64,000 nt of DNA from Melastoma dodecandrum (Eukaryota > Streptophyta > Magnoliopsida > Myrtales > Melastomataceae), in the NCBI GenBank assembly GCA_029817715.1, contig JARUPY010000394.1:868001-932000 (forward strand). The letters run 5' to 3'. The notes beneath the pieces were generated by a model. It was given only the letters and a program-made list of their open reading frames with translations. It made no database searches and was not told the DNA's origin. A program made the position numbers and the translations under genes. This document shows, piece by piece, positions 35,430 to 46,426 of the stretch (position 1 is its first letter; the number at the start of each line of letters is the position of its first letter).

Positions 35430-36392
35430 TGTGTTTGCATGAAAATAATTTAAAAATCAAAACCATTATTAACATGGGTTGTTATTTGTTTGATTGTGCA
35501 GGTAAGCATAGTAAGCCCGGAGCCGGTCCGATTCAACTGTTCCATAGAAGAAAATATTGCATACGACTTGATTAGGAAAGCGGGCTTTTCCGAAGTCAAG
35601 AATGCCTCTTTAATTCTGCCAGTAACCCCTCCTAGTGAATGTGAATTTTCCGGTCTCCTTGTTAAGAAAGCTCGAGTGCTGTCATGAACAATGCAGAAAA
35701 TGGCAAATGCGTGCATGCTTTCATCGAAAGCTTCCCCGATAAGTACAATACAGTCATTGGGGAACATGGATTGAGGCTCTCTGGGGGCCAGAAACAGCGA
35801 ATAGCGTTAGCCTGTGCTTTCTTAATGGATCCAAATGTTCTCCTGCTCGACGAAGAGACCGGTGCTTTGGATGCCGAGAGCGAGTACTTGGCTTAGGTTA
35901 GGATCAATCACTTATGCATTCCCTGCACAGTCCCCTCAGTAGAATAAGTCCTCTTATGATATATGACATGCTGTGATAAAATGTTTGTGCCGGGTAGGAC
36001 GCACTGGACTCTCTCATGAAGGGGAAGACGGTGCTTGTGATAGCCCACAGGCTTTGAATTGTCTGAGAAGCCTCTTCGGTGATCCTGTTAGCCTGAATGG
36101 TTCTGATGACTCCGACAATGTTTCCCCGACAAAGAGAGGGAAAAGGTACATTTACTTAGAACCAAGAAGACTGATTTCATAAAAACCTTGCTTAACACAC
36201 CCTTGAGGTGGCCAACTTTGCACGGTGCACTTCCCAATGATGCCGCCCAAGAGTGCGGCAAGTACACCGGATGTATATCAATCAGGAGTTGTTTTAGTAA
36301 ATATGAAAAGGAAGCAGAAAGAAGCCTTTGTATAGAGATTAGCAGCAAAATTGATATGCAAAGCATGTGAATCCCCATGGGGTCAGACAAAC

Positions 36393-36879
36393 CTGAAGAA
36401 TGTCGTGTATTAAAGCAAAGGGAATCTGACCAGATTTGCTAGATATGAGATCCATTAGTGACATCAACCTCATTTTACTCACACAATCATCATGAACAAG
36501 ATCTATGCTTCCAGTCTCTGAGTCGAAAGGATCTTCAGGAGCACATATGCCAAATTGTGCGGGGAGTCATTATCAAGCTGTCCTGCAGCAGGCATCCCCA
36601 ACAAGTCGCACAACAATAAAAATTAGTGAGATGGGTTTCAAGAAATCCATTACCAACAAAGGGAGGCTACGAAATTACCAAGACAGCACGAATGATAGAT
36701 TAAGACACCCATCAGCACCAGTTTGTCTAGGCAGAAGTACCTGATAAATGTCAGGGGCCTTCACAAATTTCACAATCGCTCGCACTACATCCTAATTAGC
36801 CTCGGTTAAAACACGGGCATCCTCGCCCGTAAACGTACCTAAATACTTTGTGAGGAAAAGGAAGGACTCCATTGCTGAG
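36393..36879 (-). pseudogene. eIF3m (translation initiation factor 3 subunit M) fragment
   Basis: Two exon remnants on the minus strand. Exon a, 36879-36741: SSAMESFLFLTKYLGTFTGE followed by DARVLTEAN, a stop, VVRAIVKFVKAPDIYQ, then a GT donor; in eIF3m this is the 'DSFKFLTKYLATF' region. Exon b, about 36582-36393: GQLDNDSPHNLAYVLLKIL-STQRLEA, then after a frameshift and a small deletion LVHDDCVSKMRLMSLMDL followed by ISSKSGQIPFALIHDILQ and a GT donor. These belong to the PCI-domain part of eIF3m. Splice signals remain, so this was a genomic, not a retro, copy. Upstream and downstream exons are not seen. It lies tail to tail with the ABC transporter remnant. Confidence 0.85.
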
Positions 36880-36899
36880 CTGAAGTAGACCAAATCATA

Positions 36900-37378
36900 A
36901 GGAGTTTGACAAGGGGCGTGTAAAACAGGTGAGCGGAAAAGGCAAGAACTATCCAATTCAAGATAGAGAGAGTTGATCTAACCTAACACAATATGACCAG
37001 ATCAGTATATATGGCTGAACTATTCACAGGATTCAACATCTCACAAGAGCTAACAACTCTAGCAAGATCCATAGCTTCAAAAGGAAAAACAACGTGATGC
37101 GGTTGTAAAATGTTTTCGCCTTCTGGAGAATCATGCAGCCTGAAATAACCATATGCTAGTTACGTTGAATTATATTATATATCATGGGATCGATCATGAG
37201 GGGCTTTTGGTGGGGAGTGTGTTTTGAGCATCATAGAATTGTCTTATTCTTTACAAAATAAAATACGCGAATTTTATTCATAAAATTTTACCAATAATCA
37301 CCAAAAGAAATCTAAAATTTCATAACTATAAATCCATATGTCTAAGACTTAAAAGCAAAAGAAAACAAATCAGAGAAC
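36900..37378. other. Spacer between eIF3m and F-box remnants
   Basis: On the minus strand 37145-37000 has a short open stretch (PEGENILQPHHVVFPFEA, MDLARVVSSCEMLN) that could be an exon remnant, but I do not recognise it. The rest is AT-rich. Confidence 0.35.
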
Positions 37379-37504
37379 AAATGAATTTATGATTCGTTTT
37401 CGTCTTCGAGCTCGAGGAGGGTGTGAGGTGAGACCAACGTCTCTTGGTATATCCACGTATCGCATTTCAACTTCTTGTCCATGTATGTCTTCCATGTCGA
37501 CGAC

Positions 37505-37780
37505 TACGATAAGACAAGATGTCGCCGGAGGAAGATTGAGATCGCCGAAGAGAAATACCAAGAGAAACGAAACAGAGACGGTGGTTTTAGAGGAGAAAAC
37601 TGTTTTATTAATTCTGTTAAAAAATTGTTACAAGGTCACTGCCTTTATATATAAACACCCATATACATTGTTCCAACTTTACTCAATACAAAATGACCTT
37701 AACTGCTTATCTAACAAATCCCAACTTATGCCCTTGTTGCCACTGCATCCTCTGTCAACCATCAAGGTCATCTTCTCACA
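37505..37780 (-). repeat. 3' LTR of the Ale-like element
   Basis: A 276-bp LTR that starts TACGATAAGACAAG (first bases mutated from TG) and ends TCTTCTCACA. It matches 42154-42429 with roughly 10% divergence by eye, indicating an insertion that is not recent. Confidence 0.85.
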
Positions 37781-38099
37781 CTCCCCCTCAAGATAGGCAC
37801 TATGAATGTCTATTAGTCCCATCTAGCTGATCAAAAATTGAAAACACGCCGGAGGTAAGGCTCTTGGTCAATACATCTGCTATCTACAGTTGAGTTGGAA
37901 TATGAATCACTTCAATTTCCCTGGCTGCTACCTCACTCTAATAAAATACAAGTCTATCTCTAAATGTTTTGTTGTTTCATGATAAACCGGGTTCTTGCTT
38001 AAGTATACCTGACTTATTATCATAGAATAACCTTGTTGCATATTTAGAAATGCAGAAATCATTCAGCAAAGCAATTAACCACACTAACTCTGCTGTTGT

Positions 38100-41090
38100 T
38101 TATGCTACGACCATATACTCGGCTTGAGTCGAGCTTCTTGAGATTGTATGTTGTTTCTTTAACTTCCAACTAACCAAAGAGTCTCTAATGATTACACAAT
38201 ACCCGGTTGTGGATATCCTTATTTCAACAGAACTACCCCAATCACTGTCTACGTAAGCTCTAAGATTGACATCAGGTTTACTTGCAAATAAAATCCCTTT
38301 TCCAGGTGTAGCCTTAAGATAACGTAAGACATAGTTTGCTACATCCCAGTGTTCCTTGGCAGGACAATCCATGAATTGAGCTAGAACATGTACTGCACAT
38401 GTAATATCTAGACGAGTAATTCCCAGATATATCAGCTTGCTCACTAGCTGTCTAAAAGAGCCGGTATTCAGTGGATTATCTTTATCTCCATGCAACAACT
38501 TAACATTAAGCTGTAATGGAACTACTGTTGGTTTAACACTCAACTTACCCATTTCTTTAAGTATTCACAAAACATATCCTCTTTGTGACACAAATATGCC
38601 TTCATTAGACCTTGCAATCTCTAATCCAAGAAAATATTTGACTCCCAAATTTCTCACCTTGAAATGAGACTATAAATGATTCTGCAGATCATCAATCGCT
38701 TTTTTATTAGAGTCAGCTACTGCTATGTCATCCACATAGGCAAGCACAACCACAAATCCACCATTTGTTTTTTTAAGAAACAGTGAGTATTCAGCCTTCG
38801 ATTGCTTGACATCTGCTGCCAACAAGCATTCTGTCAACTTGTTGTTCCATTGTCTAGAAGCTTGCTTGAGACCATATAAACTTTTCTTTTGCTTGCACAC
38901 CCACCTGGATGTTGTTGTATCCGCAATCTCCCCCTCAATAAGAAATCCAAGTGGTAATTGAATATAAACTTCTTCCACAAAGTCACCATTAAGAAAGGTA
39001 TTGTGAATGTCGAATTGCATCAAAATCCATCCTCTTGCTGCTGTTAAAACAAAGAAGAATCGGACATATGTGTGTTTAGCAATCGGGCTAAAAGTATCAT
39101 GATAATCTATTCCTTCCACTTGTGCATAACCCTTTGCCACCATTCTAGCTTTGTACCTCTCCATAGAGCCATCTGCATGAAGTTTGGTTTTGTAAACCTA
39201 CTTGCAACTAATGACTTTCTTTCCTACAAGCAATGGAACAAAATCCAAGTTTCATTGTCTCTCAAAATATTAAGTTATGCGTTTATGACATCCACCCATA
39301 GTGGTAGCAACTTAGCCTGACTATATGTCTAAGGTTCCGAGTGATTTTCAAGATGACCAAGAAATATTTTATATGAAGGGGATAACAGAGTATAAGCAAT
39401 GTATGGATCAATTGGGTATGCAGGTACAATGGAAGAAAGAAGAAAAGAACCTAAGATGGGGAATGAAGATGGACTAACCATGCTCAAGGAAAGCCTGTGA
39501 TGGTAGTCTCTAAGGCAAGAAGGGGCCCTTCGTTCTCCAATACATCGTCTCAAGTTATTTTGCAGACTGTCACTACCAATTAATGTAGGTGCAGACTCAA
39601 TTAATTCATGTTCTTCATTATGAACTTCAATTTCTGATGAATTAGATTGAGGTATGAATGAAGGTTATGAAAAGAAAAGATGTCATGTATCTAGATGGTC
39701 AAAACTTGATTGAGATGACAAAGAATCTGCTTTAGTAAAAGAATCTGTAGAGATATGAAAAGGAAAAATATATTCATAGAAAACAACATCCCTGGAGACA
39801 ATTACCTGATGATTGTCTAAGTGATAAAAAAATATCCTTTAACACTCATGGGATATCCAACAAAAGCTCATTTATCAGGTCTTTTGTCAAATTTTGTTCG
39901 ATGTTGGGAAATAGTATTTATAAAACAAAGAAAAACAAACACCCTCATGTTAGTAAAAACAAGAGGATGCTGAAAGAGAAGCTCATAAGGGGTTTTACTA
40001 TTCAAGACTTTAGAAGGTAGCCTGTTGATGATATATGTGGCAATAAGAACAACATAACCTCAAAATCCAAAAGGCAAATTAGCTTGAAACATTAAAGCTC
40101 TTGATGTAGCAAGTAAATTTTGATGTTTCCTTTCCATAATGCCATTTTGCTGAGGTGTTTCTACATAGCTAACCTGATGCAAAATACCAAACTCCCTATA
40201 GAAATATGTCATAATAAATTTTGCCTTATTATCTGATCTAATCATCTTGACTGTCTTATTGAGTGTTGACAAATTGAAAAAAAAATCTTGATGTATCCTT
40301 GAGTGTGGGACATATTTTTCATTAGATACAACCATGTACCTATGGTGAAAACATCTACAACAGTCAAGAAATATTTGAAACCTCCAATGGAAGTTTTAGG
40401 GTAAGGTCCCCAAATGTCAACTTGTATCAATTCAAAAGGAGAAGAACTCTTAGACATGCTCAAAGTAAATGGTAACCTTTTTTTTATGACAAATAATACA
40501 AATGTTATCTGTCAAAACATAAATAGAAGAATCTATTTTGCTAAAATGCTTAATTTTCTCCAAAGATGCATGACCTAGTCGAGAATGCCAAAGATAAAAT
40601 GTATCTAATGATGTGTGCTTCCTATGATCATCTTGATTTTGACTGGATAAGCAGAAAGTTTCACGAGAGTCATTGATACTTGAGTTGTTGGAACCCCTTA
40701 TCTCTTCTATCACATACAAGTCTTTCCATTGCTTAGCTAGTCCAATCGTCATCCACCTTCACAGGTCCTGGATGTAACAACAATCTTTGAGAAAAATAAG
40801 ACAAAGATGACCATTTAAAGGAAGTTTACTAGCAGAAATGAGGTTAAAGTGAAAATTCTGAACAAACAATGCGTTATCAAGATAGAGGTTGTCATTTAGA
40901 ATTACAACACCAATGTGTGTTGCTAGGACAAAAGAATTGTCTGGCAATTGTGTCTACAGCAAATAATCTCTTACTTGAAAGAAAGAAAAAAATGTCAGAA
41001 ATTATATGATCAGTGGCCCCAGTGGTCACTATCCAAGACTTCATCAAAAGTTTATCACCAACACAAGAAAATGCATGACACAAAGACAAA
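38100..41090 (-). pseudogene. pol of the Ale-like element
   Basis: Protease region near 41090-40760 (TTGATDHI, LDNALFVQNFHFNLISASKL). Integrase: LWHSRLGHASLEK and C-I-I-C-H (40590-40490), ELIQVDIWGPYPKTS and FLTVVDVF (40440-40360), MIRSDNKAKF, VETPQQNGIMERKHQNLL (40230-40120). RT (39164-38670): [58 protein letters not shown] and LAYVDDIAVAD. RNase H (38552-38100): AYVDSDWG, STTGYCVI and SRSSTQAEYMVVA. Breaks separate every part. The catalytic YVDD of RT is intact. Confidence 0.9.
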
Positions 41091-41559
41091 AAATGTACCT
41101 ACTTAATTTGACAAACTTGAAGAAGAATGAAGTTGAGAATGTGAACCCGAGACTTCCGGTTTAGCATCACTATCCACATTAAGATTTCCATCAACCTTTG
41201 AACTTGTTACTTAGAGAGACTAAGTTGAGGAAGCATAGAAATGGTTGTATCTCCTGACATTGTGTCCATAACCTGTACTTGGTTCACGTTCCTCAACCTA
41301 GGCAATCTACCTGCAGTTTAAGCTCTTCCTCTCCCAAACCCGCCATTATCCTGAGATGGATAATCAATGTGTAGATAGCACTTATCTTTCATAAGTACGT
41401 TCTTCCCACAATGCTTACAAAACCAGTAAATTCTTCCTCTTCTTTTATCTATATAGGATTTTGATTCCAATTCTGTCTATAACTTCTAATGTCATCGTAG
41501 CCAAGCCTTCAATTGGACTGTGTAATTCCTTCTTTATATCCTTATGTACTTCCTCTTGC

Positions 41560-42110
41560 TAAATAATATTATAGGCTTCTCCAAGAGAGGGGAAAATGTC
41601 TCTTCATCCAATTACAAGTACTTTTATTGCAACAACATCGAGGCAAAGGTTTGTAAATGTTGATTTCTCGCACAATCGAAAGCAACTCATTGCAATATGC
41701 AACAACTGATTTGGACGCTTGCATTAAAGTATGATACTGCAGCTGCAAATGACATATTCTGGAGTCATCTGGCTCCGCAAACCTCTCTCCTAATTCATCC
41801 AAAACCTCCTTAGCATAATCTAGGAAGAAAATAGTAGCCGCAATAGAAACAAAACAGATTTTTGTAGCCACAATTTTACAAGATCATTACATCTTCTCCA
41901 AGCCGGAAACATAGGATCCAACTCATCTGGCCGCTCTATAGTACCATCCACGAGCACCACTTTATTTCTAATCGATAGAGCGACTTCATAGGATCGTTTC
42001 CAGGAGAAGTGATTTCTTTCTACAAGTTCTGGCGTCACCAGCACCCAAATATGTCCATCCGCTGGACTGACGTAAAAAGGAGACGAAGGATCAAGCTATA
42101 TGGTCAACTT
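41560..42110 (-). pseudogene. gag remnant of the Ale-like element
   Basis: On the minus strand: NHFSWKRSYEVALSIRNKV and DGTIERPDELDPMFPAWRR (42010-41890), CNDLVKLWLQKS, then LGERFAEPDDSRICHLQLQ and VVAYCNELLSIV (41800-41680). This is the copia capsid core. Frameshifts near 41830 and 41650 break it, and the zinc knuckle region further down (41450-41330) is badly decayed. Confidence 0.85.
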
Positions 42111-42141
42111 ACTTCCGCCCAACAACTCCGCCATTGCAGAT

Positions 42142-42153
42142 GCTCAGATACCA
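42142..42153 (-). promoter_or_regulatory. Primer-binding site of the Ale-like element
   Basis: GCTCAGATACCA is the reverse complement of TGGTATCTGAGC, one base from the tRNA-Met site, directly at the 5' LTR. Confidence 0.8.
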
Positions 42154-42429
42154 TGCGAGCAGACAAGATGTCGCCGGAGGAAGATTGAGATCGCCGAAGA
42201 AAAAAACCAAGAGAAACGAAATAGAGGCGATGGTTTAAGGGGAGAAAACTGTTTTATTAATTATGTTAAAAACTGTTACAAGGCCACTGCCTTTATATAT
42301 AAACATCCATGTACATTGTTCCAACTATAGTCAATACAAAATGACCTTAACTGCCTTGCTAACAAATCTCAACTTATGTCTTTGTTGCCACTGTATCCTC
42401 TATCCAGCCATCAAGATCATCTTCTCACA
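42154..42429 (-). repeat. 5' LTR of the Ale-like element
   Basis: A 276-bp LTR with TGCGAGCAGACAAG at one end and TCTTCTCACA at the other. It partners 37505-37780 and adjoins the primer site. Confidence 0.85.
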
Positions 42430-43075
42430 ACAACCATCCTTGGGAGGGGTCATACAGGCGCAAACGATTGCCGCATTCATCCAATATCATTTTACCATCA
42501 CCAGTTAAGGGAAAAGGTACCAAGGGCACTGTTGTCTTGAACAATATAGTCCACGAAGACCTTACGTCGTACTCCTCCATCATCCACCACTCGTAATGCT
42601 TCTTCCTCTTTTCCACATGGGACATGCATATGCTTAAGCAATCCCCTACTACGCCAATCCCAAGTGAGTTTGTTTTCCCAGTCGTTGTTCCAAGAAGTAG
42701 GAGCATCTTCGGATATCTCTCCTGCGCAAATCGAAGGAAATGATAGAACGATCATCATTTAGAGCTCACTAGTGTAAAACACCATTCAAGTGAACTCCGT
42801 GGGAGTCGCCGAGCATCTTCCCGGACGGACTTGGCACCGGGATCATCTTCCACCTGTCACATTTCAAACCCCAAATTTGGACTATCTCATTACCGTAACT
42901 CTTGTAAATTGTCACAATCTTGTAATCTTCAGACAAGGGGTCGTAGTCAAACCCGTATGTAATGATGCAATAATAGTAGCCAAAAACCATATTCAGAATC
43001 TTTCGGGCCTCTCGCGTGGTTGGGTTCCATAGCCAGAAGAACTTGGGACCTTTTAATTGTCGTGGTTCAACTTTT

Positions 43076-44085
43076 CAAGTCCTTGAATTTATTTTTTGTA
43101 ATTTTTATTTTCATACAATGTTGTTTTGTAAATTTTGTTGTCATACAACATTTCTTTGCAATCCTTGATTGTAGGATTTATATTTTTTACTGATTAGATA
43201 ACTCATAATTATTATAAATTTTATCTGTCGAAAGTGTTAGTAGTGTCCGAAATTCAAAGCTCAATTATCCTGTAATGCTGGCAAAAGAGTATTTTGTTCA
43301 TGCATTGCCCTCTACGACAATCCTTTTCTGCAGGATTGCCTGATTTGTATCCAATGCGACAATGTTGCAAAAAATAGGATTGCCAGCATAAGGAAATAAA
43401 TGAAAAAACATCCCTTCTATCGGTGATCCAATTCTTACAGGATTGCCGCATTCATTAAATAATTTTAAACAACCACCCTCCGCACACGATCTCATCCCAA
43501 ACTCCCTCCTCATTCTCCATTCCCTAACAAGTCTTCCTCCTCCTCCATAGCTTTGCTTGATTGCTTGTGCTCCTCCTCCGTTGGGTCACTCGACAATCCA
43601 TCATCCTCCACCTCCTTGTTGGGTCATGCGACAAGCCCTCCTCCTCCTCCTACATTGTGTTGCTCGATAACCCGTCCTCCTCCTCATTGCATCGCCCTTG
43701 CCGCCCTTTATCGTAGCCTCGACCAGCCGTCCTCCCCATTGCTTCAACCAACTGCCCCTCTGTGTTGCATGGACCAGCCGACCCTCTTCGTTTCCTCGAT
43801 CGAAAACCTCCCTCTGTTGCCTCAACCAGGCGCCCGCGTCAGTCGACAATGTGTTATAATGACTCATGAAATTGCTTTTAGAAAAAACGAGTAGATTTAG
43901 AAGCGATGGGCAGAAATTCCAAAGGAAGACAGGGAAATACAAAGTCTTAAACTCTTTCAGCTCGGGAAGAGAAGCACTGGGAGGAAAGACAATGTGGTAA
44001 GATTTTATTAATTGGTTAATACTGGTATGCTGAATTATAATACCATTTAATTGATAACATTTGAAGTCATATATCGAAACAAGAT
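43076..44085. other. Spacer without a recognisable gene
   Basis: The stretch holds short near-repeats (TTGTAA...TTGTTGTCATACAA at 43110-43160) and a C/T-rich region at 43520-43840 with imperfect units around TCCTCCTCC and GTTGGGTCA. Open frames across the C/T-rich part arise from low complexity and carry no family motif. Confidence 0.5.
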
Positions 44086-44089
44086 GTAG

Positions 44090-44690
44090 TCCAAGGCGTG
44101 TGTTGAAACTCCTCCGTTCCTTAAATGAAGAGAAAAAGGATGCCACCAAGGATCTTGCTTTTGGAGGGTTACTCGAGATTAGTTCGAACGAAATAAAGCA
44201 TTAGATGTTGCAGCACACCATTGCTCGTTTTGATCCTATATCTAGTGTGTGGTCATAAATGTAATAGATGTTAGAGTTAATGGGCATTTCCAAATATGTA
44301 AATCAAGTTGTGCTGACTAATTCGACGGTAGGAGTTGATGAGAGGTTATTGTCGTTTGCAAGGAGAGGATGCTTTAACCTGGTATCTCTCGAAGATGCTT
44401 TGAAGATGGCAGAGGTATGTGATCCCGTCTATAAAGCCTTACTGGTGTTATATCTTCTTGAATGTTTCCTATGTACATCGAGCACCATTCACATTGGAAA
44501 AGACTACATTCACGTTGCTTGAGAGTCGACTAACTCTATTAGCATTGATTGGGCATTCCACGTATTTCAATATCTCTGTCTAGCCATGAGGAATTTTATA
44601 AAGAAGAAGCTACGATATTTTTGTGGATGCACTACCTTTTTAATGGAAAGTTTTATATTTGTGTATGATTCACGTTATATGTTACTTTTT
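44090..44690 (+). pseudogene. Fragment of a plant repeat-associated protein (DUF1985/Ulp1-MULE-type)
   Basis: On + the text LLRSLNEEKKDATKDLAFGG, then LLEISSNEI (44108-44200), then after gaps ALLVLYLLECFLCTSSTIHI (44434-44496), SISIDWAFHVFQYLCLAM and KLRYFCGCTTFL resembles a domain found in many uncharacterised plant proteins, often encoded inside Mutator-like elements together with Ulp1-type proteases. The usual pattern 'L..llGt.L.Pts.......yl..l.d...i...NWa.fv...l' is recognisable. A stop after the IHVA residues and several shifts break it. No protease part and no terminal inverted repeats were found. Confidence 0.55.
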
Positions 44691-44814
44691 ATGTTATAAA
44701 GAGACATAATAATTATTTCTTGTGATTATTATGCACTTTTCTTTGCAAGTAAGTCATCTATTAGTAGATTGCTTCTGAATAAGCTCGTTGGATTCCTACT
44801 GGCTAGATCATTTT

Positions 44815-46425
44815 GGACTGGGAGTTGGAACATGAGGAGTATTGTTGCAGGAAGGGAGGCAAATCGCATACTTCAGCGAAAAACTCAATAATGCGAAATT
44901 CAACTACTCGACGTACAACAAGAAGTTCCTCGCCATCGTTTGAGTACTAGAGACGTGGAGCCACTACTTGCTGCCTAGAGTGTTCGTGTTACACAACCAC
45001 CATGAAACTCTCAAGTACATCAACGGCCAACACAAACTCAATTGACGACATGCCAAATGGATCTAATTTCTTCATTCCTTCACTTTTGTCTTTAAGCACA
45101 AACCCAGAGCGAAGAATGTAGTTGCGGACGCCCTTTTAAGAGAGATGATCTTGCTGTGTGCAATGAAAACTAAGCTCATTGGATTTCTGTACTTGAAAGA
45201 TCTGTATAAAGAAGACGAAGACTTTGGAGGAATCTTCGCCCAATGCACCACTCAGGCGATCAATTAATTCCACCAGGTGGATGGATTTCTCTTTCGCGAT
45301 TCTAAGTTGTACATTTTTAGGAGTTCGACGCGAGAGCTACTCATTCGTGAAGTCCATGGAGGACGAATCGTCAGACATTTTGGAATCGACAAGACGTTCT
45401 CCATGATTTAGGATCATTTCTATTGGCCACGAATGGAGAAACAAGTATGAGGTCTTACCTTGAGATGTTCCATCTACCAATAGGCGAAGAGCAGAGTTCG
45501 ACCCTAAGGATTGTATATTCCGCTTGCAGTCCCTGAGCGACCATGAGAACATGTTAGTACGAATTTTGTGTTCGAACTACCCAGGATGCGTCGGAGGAAA
45601 GATTCGATCATGATTGTGATCGATCGATTTTTGAAGATGGAAACTTTATTCCATGACAGAAGGCAGACAATGCAACCAATGTAGCTCATTTGTATTTTCG
45701 ATAAATGCTGAGGTTGCATGGAGTACTTAAGTCGATCGCATCAGATCGCGACATGAAGTTCCTAAGTTACTTCTGGAAGACATTATGGCACAAGATAGGA
45801 ACCAAGCTCGTCTTCAGCACAGCGTATCATTCGCATCCGATGGCTAGACGGAGGTTGTCAATTGAACCATGGCTGCAATTCTTCAAATCTTAGTCTTGGA
45901 TAACCAGAAGGATTGGGATGTGAAGCTAGCTCAAGCATAGTTCGTCTACAACCGAGCATCGAGTTCCACAACTAAGTCCTCACCTTTTGAGGTAGTCTAT
46001 GGCATCAATCCTTTGTTCTGGTCGATCTAACGTCTTTACCAAGTGTGAAGACAATCAGTCGAGATGCCAGAGAGCACCCTAAGGAGATGAGATTGCTCTA
46101 TGAGAAGGTTCGTGCTCAGATAGAGAAGGTTAATCTTCGATATCCGAAAAGAACAAATCGCGGGAGAAGAGCGAAAGTCTTTTAACCAGGAGATTGGGTG
46201 TGGATTCATCTAAGGAAGGAACGATTTCCCGAAAAGAGGAAGAACAAGTTGATTCCTCTAGCGGAATGACCGTTCTAGATCATCGAACACATTAACGACA
46301 ACGCCTACACGGTTGATCTCCCTGGAGAATATGTAGTCTCGCCACTTTCAACGTCAAGGACCCCATTCCGTACGAAGACGATGACCCTACGAGTTTGAGG
46401 GCAAACTCTCTTCAACAAGGGGAGG
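44815..46425 (+). pseudogene. Ty3/gypsy pol remnant (RNase H to integrase end)
   Basis: This is a decayed relative of the gypsy element at 52961-59177. It starts within RNase H (LLQEGRQIAYFSEKLN near 44850) and continues through [23 protein letters not shown], the integrase zinc domain REVHGGRIVRHFGIDKT (45350-45400), KDSIMIVIDRFLKME (45600) and the C-terminal module GDWVWIHLRKERFPEKRKN at 46190-46250. The upstream RT, protease and gag are absent. Stops occur every few dozen codons. The same residues are in the young element, so both belong to one family of clearly different ages. Confidence 0.88.
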
Positions 46426-46426
46426 A

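Larger units (their letters stand above)
22430..36070 (+). pseudogene. ABC half transporter, TAP/ABCB27 (ALS1-like) family, broken
   Basis: Family members are membrane half transporters of the B subfamily (one membrane domain then one ATPase domain). Exon remnants on + in order: DLEHGDAMQAE (22489-22521); AKPD after an AG at 22720; PKYGGMIIDIVSREIMTPEEK (22936-23060); [17 protein letters not shown] (32020-32109); [19 protein letters not shown] (32203-32369); [12 protein letters not shown] and ESFGAI..SEKVDETLKAGLEQA (32452-32704); [33 protein letters not shown] (32820-32964). After a gap come EPVRFNCSIEENIAYDL (35502-35570), the ABC signature [10 protein letters not shown] and Walker [13 protein letters not shown] (35684-35894), and KTVLVIAHRL (about 36020-36055). 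Walker A exons are missing, replaced by the block at 33045-35440. Stops, lost splice sites and the Sirevirus insertion make it a pseudogene. Confidence 0.92.
37505..42429 (-). mobile_element. Ale-like Ty1/copia element
   Basis: A 4925-bp minus-strand element with short LTRs of 276 bp each, flanked by ACGAC (37500-37504) and ACAAC (42430-42434), a target duplication with one later change. It has a primer site next to the right LTR, a polypurine tract CTTGAGGGGGAG on the minus strand next to the left LTR (37781-37792), and gag-protease-integrase-RT-RNase H in copia order. Small size, short LTRs and the RNase H text (KLIYLGITRLDITCAVHVL) fit the Ale lineage. Many stops and shifts disable it. Confidence 0.88.
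37379..43075 (-). pseudogene. F-box associated-domain gene, split by a copia element
   Basis: On the minus strand 43075-42769 reads KFFWLWNPTTREARKIL, then GFDYDPLSEDYKIVTIY, IWGLKCDRWKMIPVPSPSG and GVHLNGVLH. After a stop or shift, 42758-42430 gives EYDVRSSWTILF (42590 region), the GDGKMILDECGNRLRLYDP stretch and QGWLL. These are the motifs of the F-box associated (FBA) region of plant SCF substrate receptors such as F-box/kelch proteins. The copia element at 37505-42429 interrupts it, and 37504-37379 continues with a short C-terminal part ending in RKRIINSFVL and a stop. The N-terminal F-box itself is not found. The gene was already truncated or is too decayed upstream of 43075. Confidence 0.8.

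Noticed and set aside
22430..36070. A functional ABC transporter gene with very long introns
   Set aside because: Plant introns can contain retrotransposons, but here the Walker A exons are missing and exons carry stops (for example before [10 protein letters not shown] and after SFGAI).
43601..44149. 182-codon minus-strand ORF and 113-codon plus-strand ORF over the same C/T-rich DNA
   Set aside because: The translations are low-complexity (runs of Arg, Gly, Pro, Ser) without any family motif. Long frames are expected from the biased composition.
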